Assembly (NCBI RefSeq): GCF_000621125.1
Contig: NZ_JHZC01000004.1
Coordinates: 1-64,000 of the forward strand
Origin: Maribacter antarcticus DSM 21422
GTDB taxonomy: Bacteria > Bacteroidota > Bacteroidia > Flavobacteriales > Flavobacteriaceae
Reading direction: 5' to 3'
DNA length: 64,000 nt
Part shown: piece after piece, positions 17,856 through 27,657 of the stretch
Numbering within the stretch: position 1 is the first letter of the stretch
How the letters are laid out: each line of letters starts with the position of its first letter
Notes under the pieces: model-generated
The model's database searches: none
What the model saw: the letters and a program-made list of their open reading frames with translations, nothing else
What the model was told of the DNA's origin: nothing
Translations under genes and position numbers: made by a program

Positions 17856-20312
17856 TTAATTCACCATGAATAATGCATTGGCAAAAAATAGTTTTCCATT
17901 CTCCCAAAAGCCCCTAAATAGTGGGTTGTCTACCATGTAAATAATTTTTCCACGGCCCATATTTTGTGTACCAAATACTAAACTATTATTGATTTGTTTT
18001 ATGGCTTCGCTACCAGCAAACCCAGATATGGGTGTGTTTTGACCTTCGGTAAAATATACAGCAGAGCCACCATCCAAATAGTCATAGCTTCGGTTTCCGA
18101 GTTTTAGGGTAAAATAGCTATTCTCATATCCATAGGCCAAAGGGTTGGTAGGGTCAACAGTAGTCTTAAAAATAGCACCTGTAATGGAAAATTTTATACG
18201 TTCTCGTTCGGAAACATCAAAAGATTGCAGATTTATAGTGGTATCTTTTTCTATTTCTTTTTTCTTTATTTTAAAGCTTTTGTCGGTTGCCAGCGCATCA
18301 ATCGCACCGCCCATGGCAATGAGTTTACCGCCTGCACTTACCCAATCGGTTATTTTTTTGGTCATATCCTCTTTGAGGAAACCGCCGTATCCACGTCCGT
18401 CCGGTAGGATAAGCACGTCGTATTTTGAAAGCTCAATGCGGTTAAAGTAGCTTTCGTCCAAAACAGCAATAGGATATTCTAATTGTTGCTCAAAAAAGTG
18501 CCATATTTCACCAAAACGTAGTGTAGAAGTTGGGTCTCCGGCCAATACAGCGATTTTAGTATCGGGAATCATATCTACATACCTAGATCCAAAATCCTTT
18601 CCACTATCAACAAATCCAGTGGTGGCGATACCTAAATCGATTTCTGGATGATTGTTTAACACTGATTTAAGTGTCCCCACGAAGTCTTTATGATTTTTAT
18701 TATCAGCCAGGGTAATAATCAAACTTCCTCTTTTGTAAGAAGCGCCATCAACCGAAAAAGGCTTGTGTGCTGTACGTACTCTAATCTCATTATTTAGTAG
18801 TGCCGCTAAGAATTTAGCATCGGTAAGGCTGTTCCAATCGCTAACATAAGCATAGTTGGTTGCGTTTATTTTATCTGCAGAAGTTAAGCTTGCGACCATC
18901 TTCTTGTTCTGACTCACGTTATTTTCTGATGCAATGGCATCAAGACCATAAGCATAGGGCAAAGACCAAGCCGTAATATCGTAAGTAACGGAATCGCTAA
19001 GCTTTGCTTTTGGCTCAAAAAGCACTTTTACTAACGTGCCTTTGGATTGGTTGGTAGAAACTACCATACTGTTTTCTGATACCTTTATGCTGCCTGTTTT
19101 ACCAGTAGCGTAATCGAAACCCTTAGCGGAGCTACTGGTGCCAAATCCATATTCAATCTCGTGCTGTTCAAGTAATCTGCGCAAGGTGTTTAACTTGTCA
19201 CTATTGCCATTTAGGACATAGCTTTTGTACTTAAAGTTTTTGTTTTGATAGAACTTCTTGAATTCGTCATTTAATTTCTGTGCATTTTTACTAGCTACTT
19301 CTACAGTAGAAAGTCCAGTAGTATAGTGGTGGGCTATACGGTCTTTTAGGGTAAGGGTGTCGCCAATACTAGTTATGATTCCGAGTCCGGCACGGCCGCT
19401 ACCACCCTGCTCATAAGTCATACCTATACTGCCATTATAGGTAGGGTAGGTGTCCCCATAACTGGGGTATAGTAAATCGAATACTTCCTTAGTAAAATAG
19501 AACCATCCGTTTTTATCAAAATATTTGGCGTGGTTCTTTCCGATGGTCTTTTGGAAGTCGCGCTGAAAATCGGTAATCACTTCGTGATAAGGCTCTGCTG
19601 CGGGTGCAAAATAATACGGATTATCCACACCTTGTTCATGAAAATCTACATGTACATGAGGCAGCCATTTATTGAATTCTTTTAAGCGTTGCTGACTTTC
19701 TACTTGCGTCAACCATGCCCAATCGCGATTTAAATCGAACATGTAATGATTACTTCTTCCGCTCCACCAGCCCTCATGATGTTCCTTAGAATTTGAATCT
19801 ACATTGTTTGGTGTATTTTTATACTGGTTGTACCAATTTACATAACGATCACGACCATCAGGATTAATACATGGGTCAATTATAACCACAGTATTCTCTA
19901 AATAATCACTTTTTTTGGTTAATAGATCGTAAATCGTCTGCATGGAAGCTTCCGTACTCACGCTCTCGTTTCCGTGAACATTATAACTCAACCAAACAAT
20001 AGCTTTATCCGGTTCTCCAGCCCCTTTAGTGTTTTTTAAATGTTCCTTTCTGATATTTTCTAGCTGCCCCATATTGGAGGTTGATGAAACATAGGCTAAT
20101 ACCAAGCGTCTGCGTTCATTTGTCATTCCATAATCCTTCAAAACCATTCGATTTGGTTCCTGTGCTGCTAAATATTCATAATAATCTAATACTTGATGGT
20201 GTCGCGTAAACTGACTACCTAATTCATAACCCAAAAAATCCGAAGGGGATTTTAATTGTGAAATAGCTAGTAATGGTAAGAGGAAAAGCAGTGTGGGTAG
20301 AAATTTCTTCAT
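17856..20312 (-). CDS. M14 family zinc carboxypeptidase, exported
   Basis: 818 residues. Signal peptide MKKFLPTLLFLLPLLAIS. The zinc site of M14 peptidases is visible: NVHGNESVSTEA (His and Glu, about residues 111-122), HVDFHEQG (about 197) and the catalytic Glu in GMTYEQGGSG (about 303). DLNRDWAWL is also typical. The C-terminal part (about 600-815) resembles the glutamine-amidotransferase-like domain seen in Bacteroidota M14 proteins (LILPDGRGYGGF). It likely trims peptides in the periplasm or outside. It is divergent from bshC. Confidence 0.95.
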   Translation of the reverse strand: MKKFLPTLLFLLPLLAISQLKSPSDFLGYELGSQFTRHHQVLDYYEYLAAQEPNRMVLKDYGMTNERRRLVLAYVSSTSNMGQLENIRKEHLKNTKGAGEPDKAIVWLSYNVHGNESVSTEASMQTIYDLLTKKSDYLENTVVIIDPCINPDGRDRYVNWYNQYKNTPNNVDSNSKEHHEGWWSGRSNHYMFDLNRDWAWLTQVESQQRLKEFNKWLPHVHVDFHEQGVDNPYYFAPAAEPYHEVITDFQRDFQKTIGKNHAKYFDKNGWFYFTKEVFDLLYPSYGDTYPTYNGSIGMTYEQGGSGRAGLGIITSIGDTLTLKDRIAHHYTTGLSTVEVASKNAQKLNDEFKKFYQNKNFKYKSYVLNGNSDKLNTLRRLLEQHEIEYGFGTSSSAKGFDYATGKTGSIKVSENSMVVSTNQSKGTLVKVLFEPKAKLSDSVTYDITAWSLPYAYGLDAIASENNVSQNKKMVASLTSADKINATNYAYVSDWNSLTDAKFLAALLNNEIRVRTAHKPFSVDGASYKRGSLIITLADNKNHKDFVGTLKSVLNNHPEIDLGIATTGFVDSGKDFGSRYVDMIPDTKIAVLAGDPTSTLRFGEIWHFFEQQLEYPIAVLDESYFNRIELSKYDVLILPDGRGYGGFLKEDMTKKITDWVSAGGKLIAMGGAIDALATDKSFKIKKKEIEKDTTINLQSFDVSERERIKFSITGAIFKTTVDPTNPLAYGYENSYFTLKLGNRSYDYLDGGSAVYFTEGQNTPISGFAGSEAIKQINNSLVFGTQNMGRGKIIYMVDNPLFRGFWENGKLFFANALFMVN

Positions 20313-20484
20313 ATAATCCTTTTTATATAAGGTAGCTTCAAATCTAATAAATTATTGTTGAATTATAGTTGTGGAGTTTTCCTTTTTGTTCATAGACCTA
20401 AAATCTCAATTTTCATCTAATTAACGTACTTTTATGAACTCAAATAACACAGCATTTTATATTTATTTTCATTTTTGTGCACAT

Positions 20485-22089
20485 ATGGATATCGATTGTT
20501 TGCCTTTTAGAAGCATAGGTTATTTTTCAAAGCTCATTTGCGATTATATTTCGCAGGACGGCCAGCTAGCCCCTTTTTATAATCGGTTTCCGAATTTGGA
20601 AAATTTTCGAGATCAAATAGTGGAGAAAAAGGCTAGTTTTCCATTGGAGAACAGACAGGTATTGCAGACTGCATTGATGCATCAATATGCAAATTATACG
20701 GTCTCTAAAAGTACGCAACAGCACATAGCCGCAGTAACCGACGAAAATACATTTACTGTAGTTACTGGTCATCAACTGAACCTATTCACCGGTCCGCTCT
20801 ACTTTCTTTATAAAATTATCTCTACCATTAACCTTTGTGAGACGCTCAAAAAAAAATATCCGGAACAGCATTTTGTACCCGTATATTGGATGGCCACAGA
20901 AGACCATGACTTTGAGGAAATAAATTACTTTAATTTCAAAGGAAAAAAAATACAATGGAACAAGGATGCCTCCGGCGCTGTAGGGCATTTGACTACGGAC
21001 GGATTAGAGGAGGTACTCACAACATATGTGAATCTGTTAGGAACTAATATCAACGCCAAAACCTTAAATGAACTTTTTGAGGCAGCCTATTTGAAGCACA
21101 AGAATTTAACGGAAGCTACGAGGTATCTGGCCAATGAATTGTTTGGAGCTTATGGTTTAGTTATTGTGGATGGAGACGATGCCAGTCTAAAAAGTTTGCT
21201 GATACCCTTCGCCAAAAAAGATATACTGAACCAAACGGCTCATAAAGCGGTCTCCGAAACCATAGTAAAATTGCAGGGGTTGGAAACCGACTATGGCGTG
21301 CAGGTGAATCCTAGGGAAATTAATTACTTTTATTTGACTAATGGCTTGCGTGAACGAATTATAGAGCGCGGTGGTATGTATTTTGTGAATGATACCAATA
21401 TCAAATTTTCTAAAGAAGCATTATTGGAAGAGCTACAAGCGCATCCAGAACGATTTTCACCTAACGTAATCGCTAGGCCTTTATATCAAGAAGTTATATT
21501 ACCAAACCTTTGTTATATAGGGGGAGGCGGAGAGTTGGCTTATTGGCTGGAATTAAAATCAGCCTTTGAGACCATGAAAGTACCCTTCCCTATGCTATTG
21601 CTTAGAAATTCAGCTTTGGTTATCACTCAAAAACAAAAGAAAAAATTACAAAAACTTAACATTTCTTTGGAGGAGGTTTTCTTAAAACAAAATACGCTGA
21701 TTAACAAAAAAGTACGTCAAATTTCTAATATAGATATTGATTTTACACCCCAGAGAAAACAGTTGGGAGAACAGTTTAAATCGCTGTACGAAGTAGCCGA
21801 ACAAACAGATAAATCATTTTTAGGAGCAGTAAAGGCTCAAGAAGTGAAGCAGAAAAAAGGACTGGACCATCTGGAAAAGCGCTTATTGAAAGCGCAGAAG
21901 CATAAATTGGAAGATCATGTAAGCCGCTTAGCAGAATTGCAGAACGAGCTCTTTCCTGGAAAATCGCTCCAAGAACGTAACCTTAATTTTTCTGAACTGT
22001 ATTTGGAATATGGGGAGGCGCTAATACCTATGTTGTTCAAAGCTTTGAATCCGTTAAAGCAAGAATTCGTAGTCCTCACCGCGGAATAG
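20485..22089 (+). CDS. bshC: BshC, putative cysteine ligase of bacillithiol synthesis
   Basis: 534 residues from an ATG at 20485 (MDIDCLPFRSIGYFSKLICDYI). An in-frame ATG at 20434 would add 17 uncharacteristic residues. Family motifs: VTGHQLNLFTGPLYFLYKI, VYWMATEDHDFEEI, and the C-terminal coiled coil (about 400-470, LDHLEKRLLKAQKHKLEDH) of the known BshC structure. BshC joins cysteine to glucosaminyl-malate in the last step of bacillithiol assembly. bshA and bshB are not in the window. It indicates bacillithiol as the low-molecular-weight thiol. Confidence 0.95.
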   Translation: MDIDCLPFRSIGYFSKLICDYISQDGQLAPFYNRFPNLENFRDQIVEKKASFPLENRQVLQTALMHQYANYTVSKSTQQHIAAVTDENTFTVVTGHQLNLFTGPLYFLYKIISTINLCETLKKKYPEQHFVPVYWMATEDHDFEEINYFNFKGKKIQWNKDASGAVGHLTTDGLEEVLTTYVNLLGTNINAKTLNELFEAAYLKHKNLTEATRYLANELFGAYGLVIVDGDDASLKSLLIPFAKKDILNQTAHKAVSETIVKLQGLETDYGVQVNPREINYFYLTNGLRERIIERGGMYFVNDTNIKFSKEALLEELQAHPERFSPNVIARPLYQEVILPNLCYIGGGGELAYWLELKSAFETMKVPFPMLLLRNSALVITQKQKKKLQKLNISLEEVFLKQNTLINKKVRQISNIDIDFTPQRKQLGEQFKSLYEVAEQTDKSFLGAVKAQEVKQKKGLDHLEKRLLKAQKHKLEDHVSRLAELQNELFPGKSLQERNLNFSELYLEYGEALIPMLFKALNPLKQEFVVLTAE

Positions 22090-22333
22090 GGATTTCTTAT
22101 TTTTTTTATTAACCATAATAAAATGCTATTCCCCTCTTGGTAAGTGCTAGGGGTGAGTAGCCTAGTGAGTTTGTTATTTAAATTTTGCTTTCTATTCCTG
22201 GTTGTTTTATCATGATAGCCTGATGCGCAATAACATATCTTGTCGAAGTTTCTTGTTAGGCAATCGGTGTATCAAATACTGGGTAGATAAATGAATCTCT
22301 ATCTGTTTTCTTATGATGAATTTGCTCATCTAT
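22090..22333. other. Gene-free region after bshC
   Basis: About 240 bases (303 including the promoter below). A T-run follows the bshC stop but no strong stem was seen. No gene remnant was recognised. Confidence 0.4.
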
Positions 22334-22365
22334 TTGTATACAAGCTGTAAAGAAGTGTATTTTTG
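22334..22365 (+). promoter_or_regulatory. Putative promoter of the PLP decarboxylase gene
   Basis: TTG at 22334-22336, a 21-base spacer and TATTTTTG at 22358-22365, a good Bacteroidota promoter. The ATG lies 27 bases downstream. Confidence 0.6.
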
Positions 22366-22392
22366 GACTGAGCCCACTAACAACAAAACAAA

Positions 22393-23763
22393 ATGCACGA
22401 CATAGATATAGAGATGGTTGAAATGACTTTAGATGTGGTCAAATATGCCATTAATCGAATCACCAAAACTAACCCTGAACTAGGCAAACCGAAAACGGAG
22501 GCAGAACTCCGTGCTTTGGTGGGCGAAACCGTCACGAATAGTGGAATAGGAGGGGAGAAGGCCTTTGAGTTGTTTCGTGATGTTTTGGTCAAGGCCACGG
22601 TGCCCATAGACCATCCTAGGCATCTGGCCTTTGTCCCTGCCGCCCCCACTAGAGCTGCAATTTTATTCGATTTGGTAACTTCTGCATCCAGTATTCATGG
22701 CGCTTATTGGATGGAAGGGGCTGGTGGTATTTTTTGCGAGAATGAGGCTATGCAATGGTTAGTATCGCTCACGGGTATGCCAAAGCCTGCTTTTGGAGTG
22801 TTTACAAGTGGAGGTACCGCAGCCAATCTTTCTGCTTTGGTGGCTGCTCGTGAGAAATGGAGAAAAGACCCTAAGAATAAAAATATAAAGGGCTTGATGA
22901 TTACTTCCATTGGTGCTCATTCCTCAATCAAGGCTATGGCAAAGGTTATAGATGTAGATGTTCTTTTGGTGGAAACCGAGGATGCAATGTCCGGTGCTGG
23001 ATTACAGTCTGTGATTAATGGACTGGATGCTAGTGAAATAGCTAGGGTATTTGTCGTTGTAGCAACAGGAGGAACTACCAACGCAGGAATCATAGATGAC
23101 TTATCGGGAGTGGCGGAAGTATGTGAACAAGCACGATTGTGGTTTCATGTAGATGCCGCCTATGGTGGTGGTGCTTTGGCGGCGAAATCCGTTCGACATT
23201 TGTTCAACGGTATCGAGCGAGCAGACAGTGTCACTATTGACCCCCACAAGTGGTTGTTTTCTCCTTATGATTGTGGCGCAGTACTCTATAAGAATCCTGA
23301 GGAGGCAAAAGAAGCACATTCCCAAGAAGGTTCTTATTTGGAAATATTTAAGGATGAAGGAGCACACGGGTTTAACCCCTCTGATTATCAAATACAATTG
23401 ACACGCCGTTTACGAGGCTTGCCGCTCTGGTATTCTCTGGCTACCCATGGCACTGAAAAATATGCATGGGCGGTGGAAGAAGGAATAAAGTTGGCCAATA
23501 CTGCCGGTAAATTGATTGCAGCCCACCCTTTGCTAGAATTAGTTCGGGAGCCCAGTTTGTCCTGTGTACTATATCGGCGTAAAGGTTGGGAGCCAGATGA
23601 CTATCGCAATTGGACCTATAAAAACCACGAAGCTGGTTTCGCTTTGGTAACTCCAACAAAGTGGAAAACTGCAGATGGCTATGAAACTGTAAGCCGTTTC
23701 TGTTTTATTAATCCAGATACTACGGAAACCGATATTAGGGATATTTTGAATAGTATGGAATAG
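22393..23763 (+). CDS. PLP-dependent group II amino acid decarboxylase family protein
   Basis: 456 residues. The fold-type I PLP signature is complete: TSGGTAANLSALVAAR (phosphate cup), WFHVDAAYGGGAL (Asp to the pyridine nitrogen) and SVTIDPHKWLFSPYDCG (Schiff-base Lys, about residue 288). This places it with aromatic-L-amino-acid, tyrosine or glutamate decarboxylase-like enzymes. Substrate specificity cannot be read. It is followed 25 bases later, convergently, by a flavin-binding PNPOx-like gene. Confidence 0.93.
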   Translation: MHDIDIEMVEMTLDVVKYAINRITKTNPELGKPKTEAELRALVGETVTNSGIGGEKAFELFRDVLVKATVPIDHPRHLAFVPAAPTRAAILFDLVTSASSIHGAYWMEGAGGIFCENEAMQWLVSLTGMPKPAFGVFTSGGTAANLSALVAAREKWRKDPKNKNIKGLMITSIGAHSSIKAMAKVIDVDVLLVETEDAMSGAGLQSVINGLDASEIARVFVVVATGGTTNAGIIDDLSGVAEVCEQARLWFHVDAAYGGGALAAKSVRHLFNGIERADSVTIDPHKWLFSPYDCGAVLYKNPEEAKEAHSQEGSYLEIFKDEGAHGFNPSDYQIQLTRRLRGLPLWYSLATHGTEKYAWAVEEGIKLANTAGKLIAAHPLLELVREPSLSCVLYRRKGWEPDDYRNWTYKNHEAGFALVTPTKWKTADGYETVSRFCFINPDTTETDIRDILNSME

Positions 23764-23788
23764 AACTGTGCCTTTGTAAGATTAATGT

Positions 23789-24334
23789 TTAAGGAACTAG
23801 AAATTCCCCATCCCACTTATCATCGTCTTTAGAAAAGCGAACCCTAAGATGATTGGGCCGTTTTAGTTTTAGGTATTCTATCTTAAAGGGCTCTATCTCA
23901 ACTATGCAGAAATGGTTTCCTTCGTTTAGGTATTCGACTGTGTCTGGACTTTTTAAACTGCTTCCAGGTGCTTGTTGGGTAATATAATCCTTTCTGCTAT
24001 TGGGCTGTATTCCGTTCCAATATGTTTTTAATACATCTTCATCACTCACTATCCTGGCTTTACCTTCAATTTTTAGTTGGAGCATTAGTTTAGGATGATA
24101 GAACAACAAACTGACTTTGGAATTCTCGGTAATGTGTATAATTTTTTTGGAGCGCCTGTCCGTATAGAAAATTAACTTTAAATCTTGAGTTATTTTACGT
24201 AGTACTACAGTGCGTAGTCTTGCCATCTTATCTAAGCCTACCGTAGCTAGGGTGAAATAACGGAAAGGATGCCCTTTTTTTACGAGAGATTTTTGCAGTT
24301 CGTCCTTGGCTTCGTCCAAAAATTGTTGTGTCAT
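23789..24334 (-). CDS. Pyridoxamine 5'-phosphate oxidase-like flavoprotein
   Basis: 181 residues with the split-barrel FMN-binding fold. FRYFTLATVGLDKMARLRTVVLR and LIFYTDRRSKKI are the PNPOx-family FMN contacts, and VSLLFYHPKLMLQL follows. Length and lack of the full PdxH C-terminus (which ends in R-L-x-P) point to a family member rather than proven PdxH. It does end with NHLRVRFSKDDDKWDGEFLVP, similar to the Alr4036-type/PdxH C-terminal region. It may oxidise PNP or bind FMN for another purpose. Convergent with the PLP decarboxylase gene. Confidence 0.85.
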   Translation of the reverse strand: MTQQFLDEAKDELQKSLVKKGHPFRYFTLATVGLDKMARLRTVVLRKITQDLKLIFYTDRRSKKIIHITENSKVSLLFYHPKLMLQLKIEGKARIVSDEDVLKTYWNGIQPNSRKDYITQQAPGSSLKSPDTVEYLNEGNHFCIVEIEPFKIEYLKLKRPNHLRVRFSKDDDKWDGEFLVP

Positions 24335-24718
24335 TTGAAAAGTATTTAAATAAAAATATTATTAAAGGTAGGGTAAATTTAGACTTGGTTGTTATATACT
24401 AAATACTGTGAAAAAGAATTTTGAATTATTCATGTGATAATTCGTTTTTGGTTGGTTTTTGATTTTGAAGAAAAAGCTTGGGGTGGTTCCCAAGCTTTTT
24501 GCTTTAATGATACCTTTTAAATTCTTTATTTAAGAGTACTATACCTACTCCTTCTGATTTACTTCATCTACATAGGATTACCATTGAACATCAGAAATGG
24601 TTTATCTACCATATTTAGAAGTGACATTTTAGAGGTGTATTTACTTTTGGAAAGTATTTCACTATCAGCACTATTTTTACCAATAAAATAACTCATATCA
24701 GAAAAAAAATTCAAAGGA
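24335..24718. other. Gene-free region between divergent PNPOx-like gene and LruC pseudogene
   Basis: 384 bases. It carries an isolated terminator-like hairpin (listed separately) and otherwise AT-rich sequence. Presumed promoters of both flanking genes lie here, but I could not assign a clear box. Confidence 0.45.
24471..24500. terminator. Isolated terminator-like hairpin
   Basis: Perfect 12-base stem aaaaagcttggg / cccaagcttttt with a 6-base loop and A/T-rich flanks. No gene ends here: the flanking genes diverge. It may be a leftover of a lost gene. Confidence 0.6.
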
Positions 24719-26735
24719 ATGTCAAAAAAACTTACTTTAATATTCATCTTATTAACCAGTTGATGTATAACAGATAACTTAGATAGAATTTTAGAAGATA
24801 TCCAATCCGTTGACGCTTCAGAGGCGAAAGGTGAGGACAACATGCCATTAGATTTTATAAGTTTAACAATTCCTAAGAATTTTGATTTTTCTACACAACA
24901 GTATATAACCGTAGTGATAAATGATAGCAAACCCTATGTTAGGTATGATGTCTATTCGTATAATCATAAGCTGATTGAAGGAGAAATTAGTACCTGCGAA
25001 AATTAAAAAGGGGAACTGGTGACAAGACCGGAGTATCGCACAGATATACTAAACCAGTTACTATTTTCTGGCGTAACAGTTGGTGGGAAGTTGGAGCATC
25101 AAATCGTATTACCTTCTTATTATACCCAACTTTTCATTCGTAGTAAAACCAATAAACAGTATGGTTCCGATGTAGTGGATATTACGAATGGAAAAGCCGA
25201 ATATACTTGTGCGAGAACAATAAATAAAACTGGAAAAGTAGCTGTTGCGGATTATTTGTACTGTGTAAACGGAAATGCGGAACTTTTTCAGGTAGATTCT
25301 TTAGACGGCACGTATACCGCCATTTCCGAAATACCCATGGGAAGTTATTCTGCATTGGTAGCTCAAGAAAATAAATTATTATATAGTATAGGGAAAAGTA
25401 ATCCGTATCCTTTGATGAAATATTCTATTGCAGATAATGAATGGAATACGGTTGCGAATTTAGGGATGGGCGGCCCTCGTTTGGATTATTGCGGAATAGA
25501 TGGACTCCTTTATTTTACAAATGGGGATGTTTTGTACACCATAGATTCTTGGAGTGGTAAATTCTTGTCTAGTTGGAAGATTAAAGGATTGGACAACAAA
25601 GGCGGAGGCGATTCGGCTTTTATTAAGGAGGGTGTATTGTTTATGTGTAATTTTTCCGGGCTATACCAACTTACTTTAGGTGTAGATGGAGATTATTTAG
25701 CGGATAGAATAAGTGCCGATAACCTTCCTTTTAAACCAACGTCTATGGCTTTTGATTCCAATCAGAAACTTTGGTTGGCAAATAGTGCCTCTAGCTCTGA
25801 TTTGATTATAATGGACACACAAACCGGCGGTTGGGAATATAGATATGGTGTTAGTGCCAACAATAATTCGGATTTAGGACGTACGATAAACGATTTAGCT
25901 ACGTTCAGAGTTTTTGATAAAAACCAAGAACCCATAGATACAGATGGTGATGGTATTTTAGATGGTGACGATAATTTCCCAGACGATGCAGAAAAGGCTT
26001 TTGAAGTGTTCACGCCAAGTAACTACGGATTTGGCACGGTAGCTTTTGAGGATTTATGGCCTTATTCCGGTGACTATGATTTTAATGATGTAGCTGTAAA
26101 TTATAAAGTAATTGCGGCACAAAATGCGGCAAATGGAATGGTTCAGGTAGCCTTTAATAGTACGGTTAAATCTAATGGACCTAGTTTTGTGAATGCCTTC
26201 GCAATAGGGTTCGAAAAATTGTCACCTTCAAAAATAGCATATGTAAGCGGACAGGTGTTGGGACAAAACGATATAAAATTAGATGCTAACGGTACAGAGG
26301 CCAATCAAAAAAATACCGTTGTGGTTTTATGACGATAATAATGCGGTGCTGAAGAAACCCATGATCATCTCTATTAAGCTAACGGAGCCTATTACTGCCG
26401 CAGCGCTTGGAATTCCGCCTTTTAATCCTTTTCTTATTATTCATAAAAATAGGGAAAAGGAAATTCATTTACCCTTTGCTCGTGCGACTTCTTTAGCGAG
26501 TAAAGAGATTTTAGTAGCTGCTACAAACCAAGATGTAGATGGTAATTATGTAACCGAGCAAGGCCTGCCTTGGGCCATAAATATTGTGCACGATTTTAAA
26601 GTACCCAAAGAAAAAATATCAATCAACAAAGCCTATAATTTTATTGTAGCTTGGGCTATATTTGGTGGAAAATCCAACGCAGATTAGTATAAGGATGGTA
26701 AAGGAAATAGAAATTTGGAATTATTGAAAGAATAG
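24719..26735 (+). pseudogene. LruC-domain lipoprotein gene, inactivated
   Basis: One reading frame is followed from ATG 24719 (MSKKLTLIFILLTS, then TGA 24761-24763 at the lipobox, then C). It meets a TAA at 25004-25006, a frameshift near 26325-26332 (NTVVVL to YDDNNAV), a TAG at 26685-26687 where Trp is expected before YKDGKGNRNLELL, and ends at 26735. Residue content is otherwise well kept: beta-propeller-like middle, Ca-binding DTDGDGILDGDDNFPDD, then SNYGFGTVAFEDLWPYSGDYDFND, the LruC signature. Known LruC proteins are Bacteroidota/Leptospira surface lipoproteins. A GTG at 25019 could restart a fragment but would lack a signal. A hairpin terminator at 26809-26846 follows. Confidence 0.9.
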
Positions 26736-26808
26736 AGGTGTTACTTATTTTTAGGTTCCAAAGTATAGTATTTGTTTTAAAACAGCTTAGGTAGTACTTG
26801 AATTCAAG

Positions 26809-26846
26809 AACTAAAAAAGACGGAAATTCATCTGTCTTTTTTAGTT
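26809..26846. terminator. Bidirectional terminator between two convergent pseudogenes
   Basis: Perfect 13-base stem aactaaaaaagac / gtcttttttagtt with a 12-base loop. It serves the LruC pseudogene (plus) and SIMPL pseudogene (minus). It is intact although both genes are broken. Confidence 0.8.
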
Positions 26847-26853
26847 TAACTTG

Positions 26854-27596
26854 TTATTTCACCTTGTAATCCAATCGCATCCCAATAGCGGCTGTTTTAT
26901 TTTTTGATGAGGTATTAAAAGAATCACTCCAAGAATAATCTTCCCCAGAGTTTTGTCCAGTAATTTGAAATACGCCCATTTTTGCCGAAATCAAATCACC
27001 CAGTGCGCTACTCGAATTTTATGCAATACTTTCTGCTCTAAGGCGCGCATCCTCGGTTGCCTTTGAAATCATTTCTATTTTTAAATCTGCTAATTTAGCG
27101 CAGTAATATCTTGGTGGATAAGAATTAAACTAAACTGCTTATATTCAGTAATACGGGGATTTCCCTTGCAACTCCTTCTATGGACGTAATATTTTGGGAT
27201 TTTATTTTTATGGTTTGTGTCGATTGATAGCCCCGGAACGGACTGCCTATGAAATTTCCATTTTCGTAGTGCTTATCCCGTTGCTCGTTAGTCTGTGCGC
27301 TATTAAAGATGATATTGCTTTCATCGATACCTTTGCATACTAAGTAGGAACGCACAAAATCCTTATCGCTATTCAACTATTCAAAAGCAGCTTTAAGGTT
27401 GCCGTTATTTGCAGAAAAATGCCCTTCTCATACAATAAGGTCAGATGTGAAGTTTTCGTTACCCAAACCTGTAACGGATATGATTTGTGGAGGGTTTGCC
27501 CTATTTTTATGGGCATTATCTGAAAAATAGGCTGCAATCACACTTGAGACGCCAAAAATTATTGCTGAGATATGTTTTATACTAGCGTTGTTGATT
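26854..27596 (-). pseudogene. SIMPL (DUF541) domain protein gene, inactivated
   Basis: Read on the minus strand: an N-terminal membrane/signal segment (HISAIIFGVSSVIAAYF), then PPQIISVTGLGNENFTSDLIV, TGA at 27428-27430 where Trp is expected, FSANNGNLKAAFE, TAG at 27377-27379, and a well-kept stretch ending AREIPVLLNISSLV. A frameshift near 27115-27125 follows. The other frame continues YPPRYYCAKLADLKIEMISK and ATEDARLRAESIA, TAA at 27019-27021, and the family C-terminus MGVFQ-like ITGQNSGEDYSWSDSFNT to the stop at 26854. No start codon remains in frame. SIMPL proteins are exported and of uncertain role. Confidence 0.88.
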
Positions 27597-27646
27597 TTAA
27601 AAGATAAATATACCTAAAAGATACTTTAACAAAACGCTCAAATTCC

Positions 27647-27654
27647 TATTTTTG
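27647..27654 (+). promoter_or_regulatory. Possible guaA -7 box, very close to the start codon
   Basis: TATTTTTG ends four bases before the guaA ATG at 27658. No good TTG -33 element is visible. If used, transcription would start at about the start codon, giving a leaderless mRNA. Confidence 0.4.
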
Positions 27655-27657
27655 CCC

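Noticed and set aside
24568-24930. 120-codon open frame on the minus strand
   Set aside because: It lies antisense to the LruC pseudogene start and has no protein-family features; the plus strand reads as the signal peptide and body of that gene.
24719-27596. Alternative genetic code or programmed stop readthrough to explain interrupted genes
   Set aside because: All three stop codons and frameshifts interrupt these genes, while the same codons end intact housekeeping genes normally.
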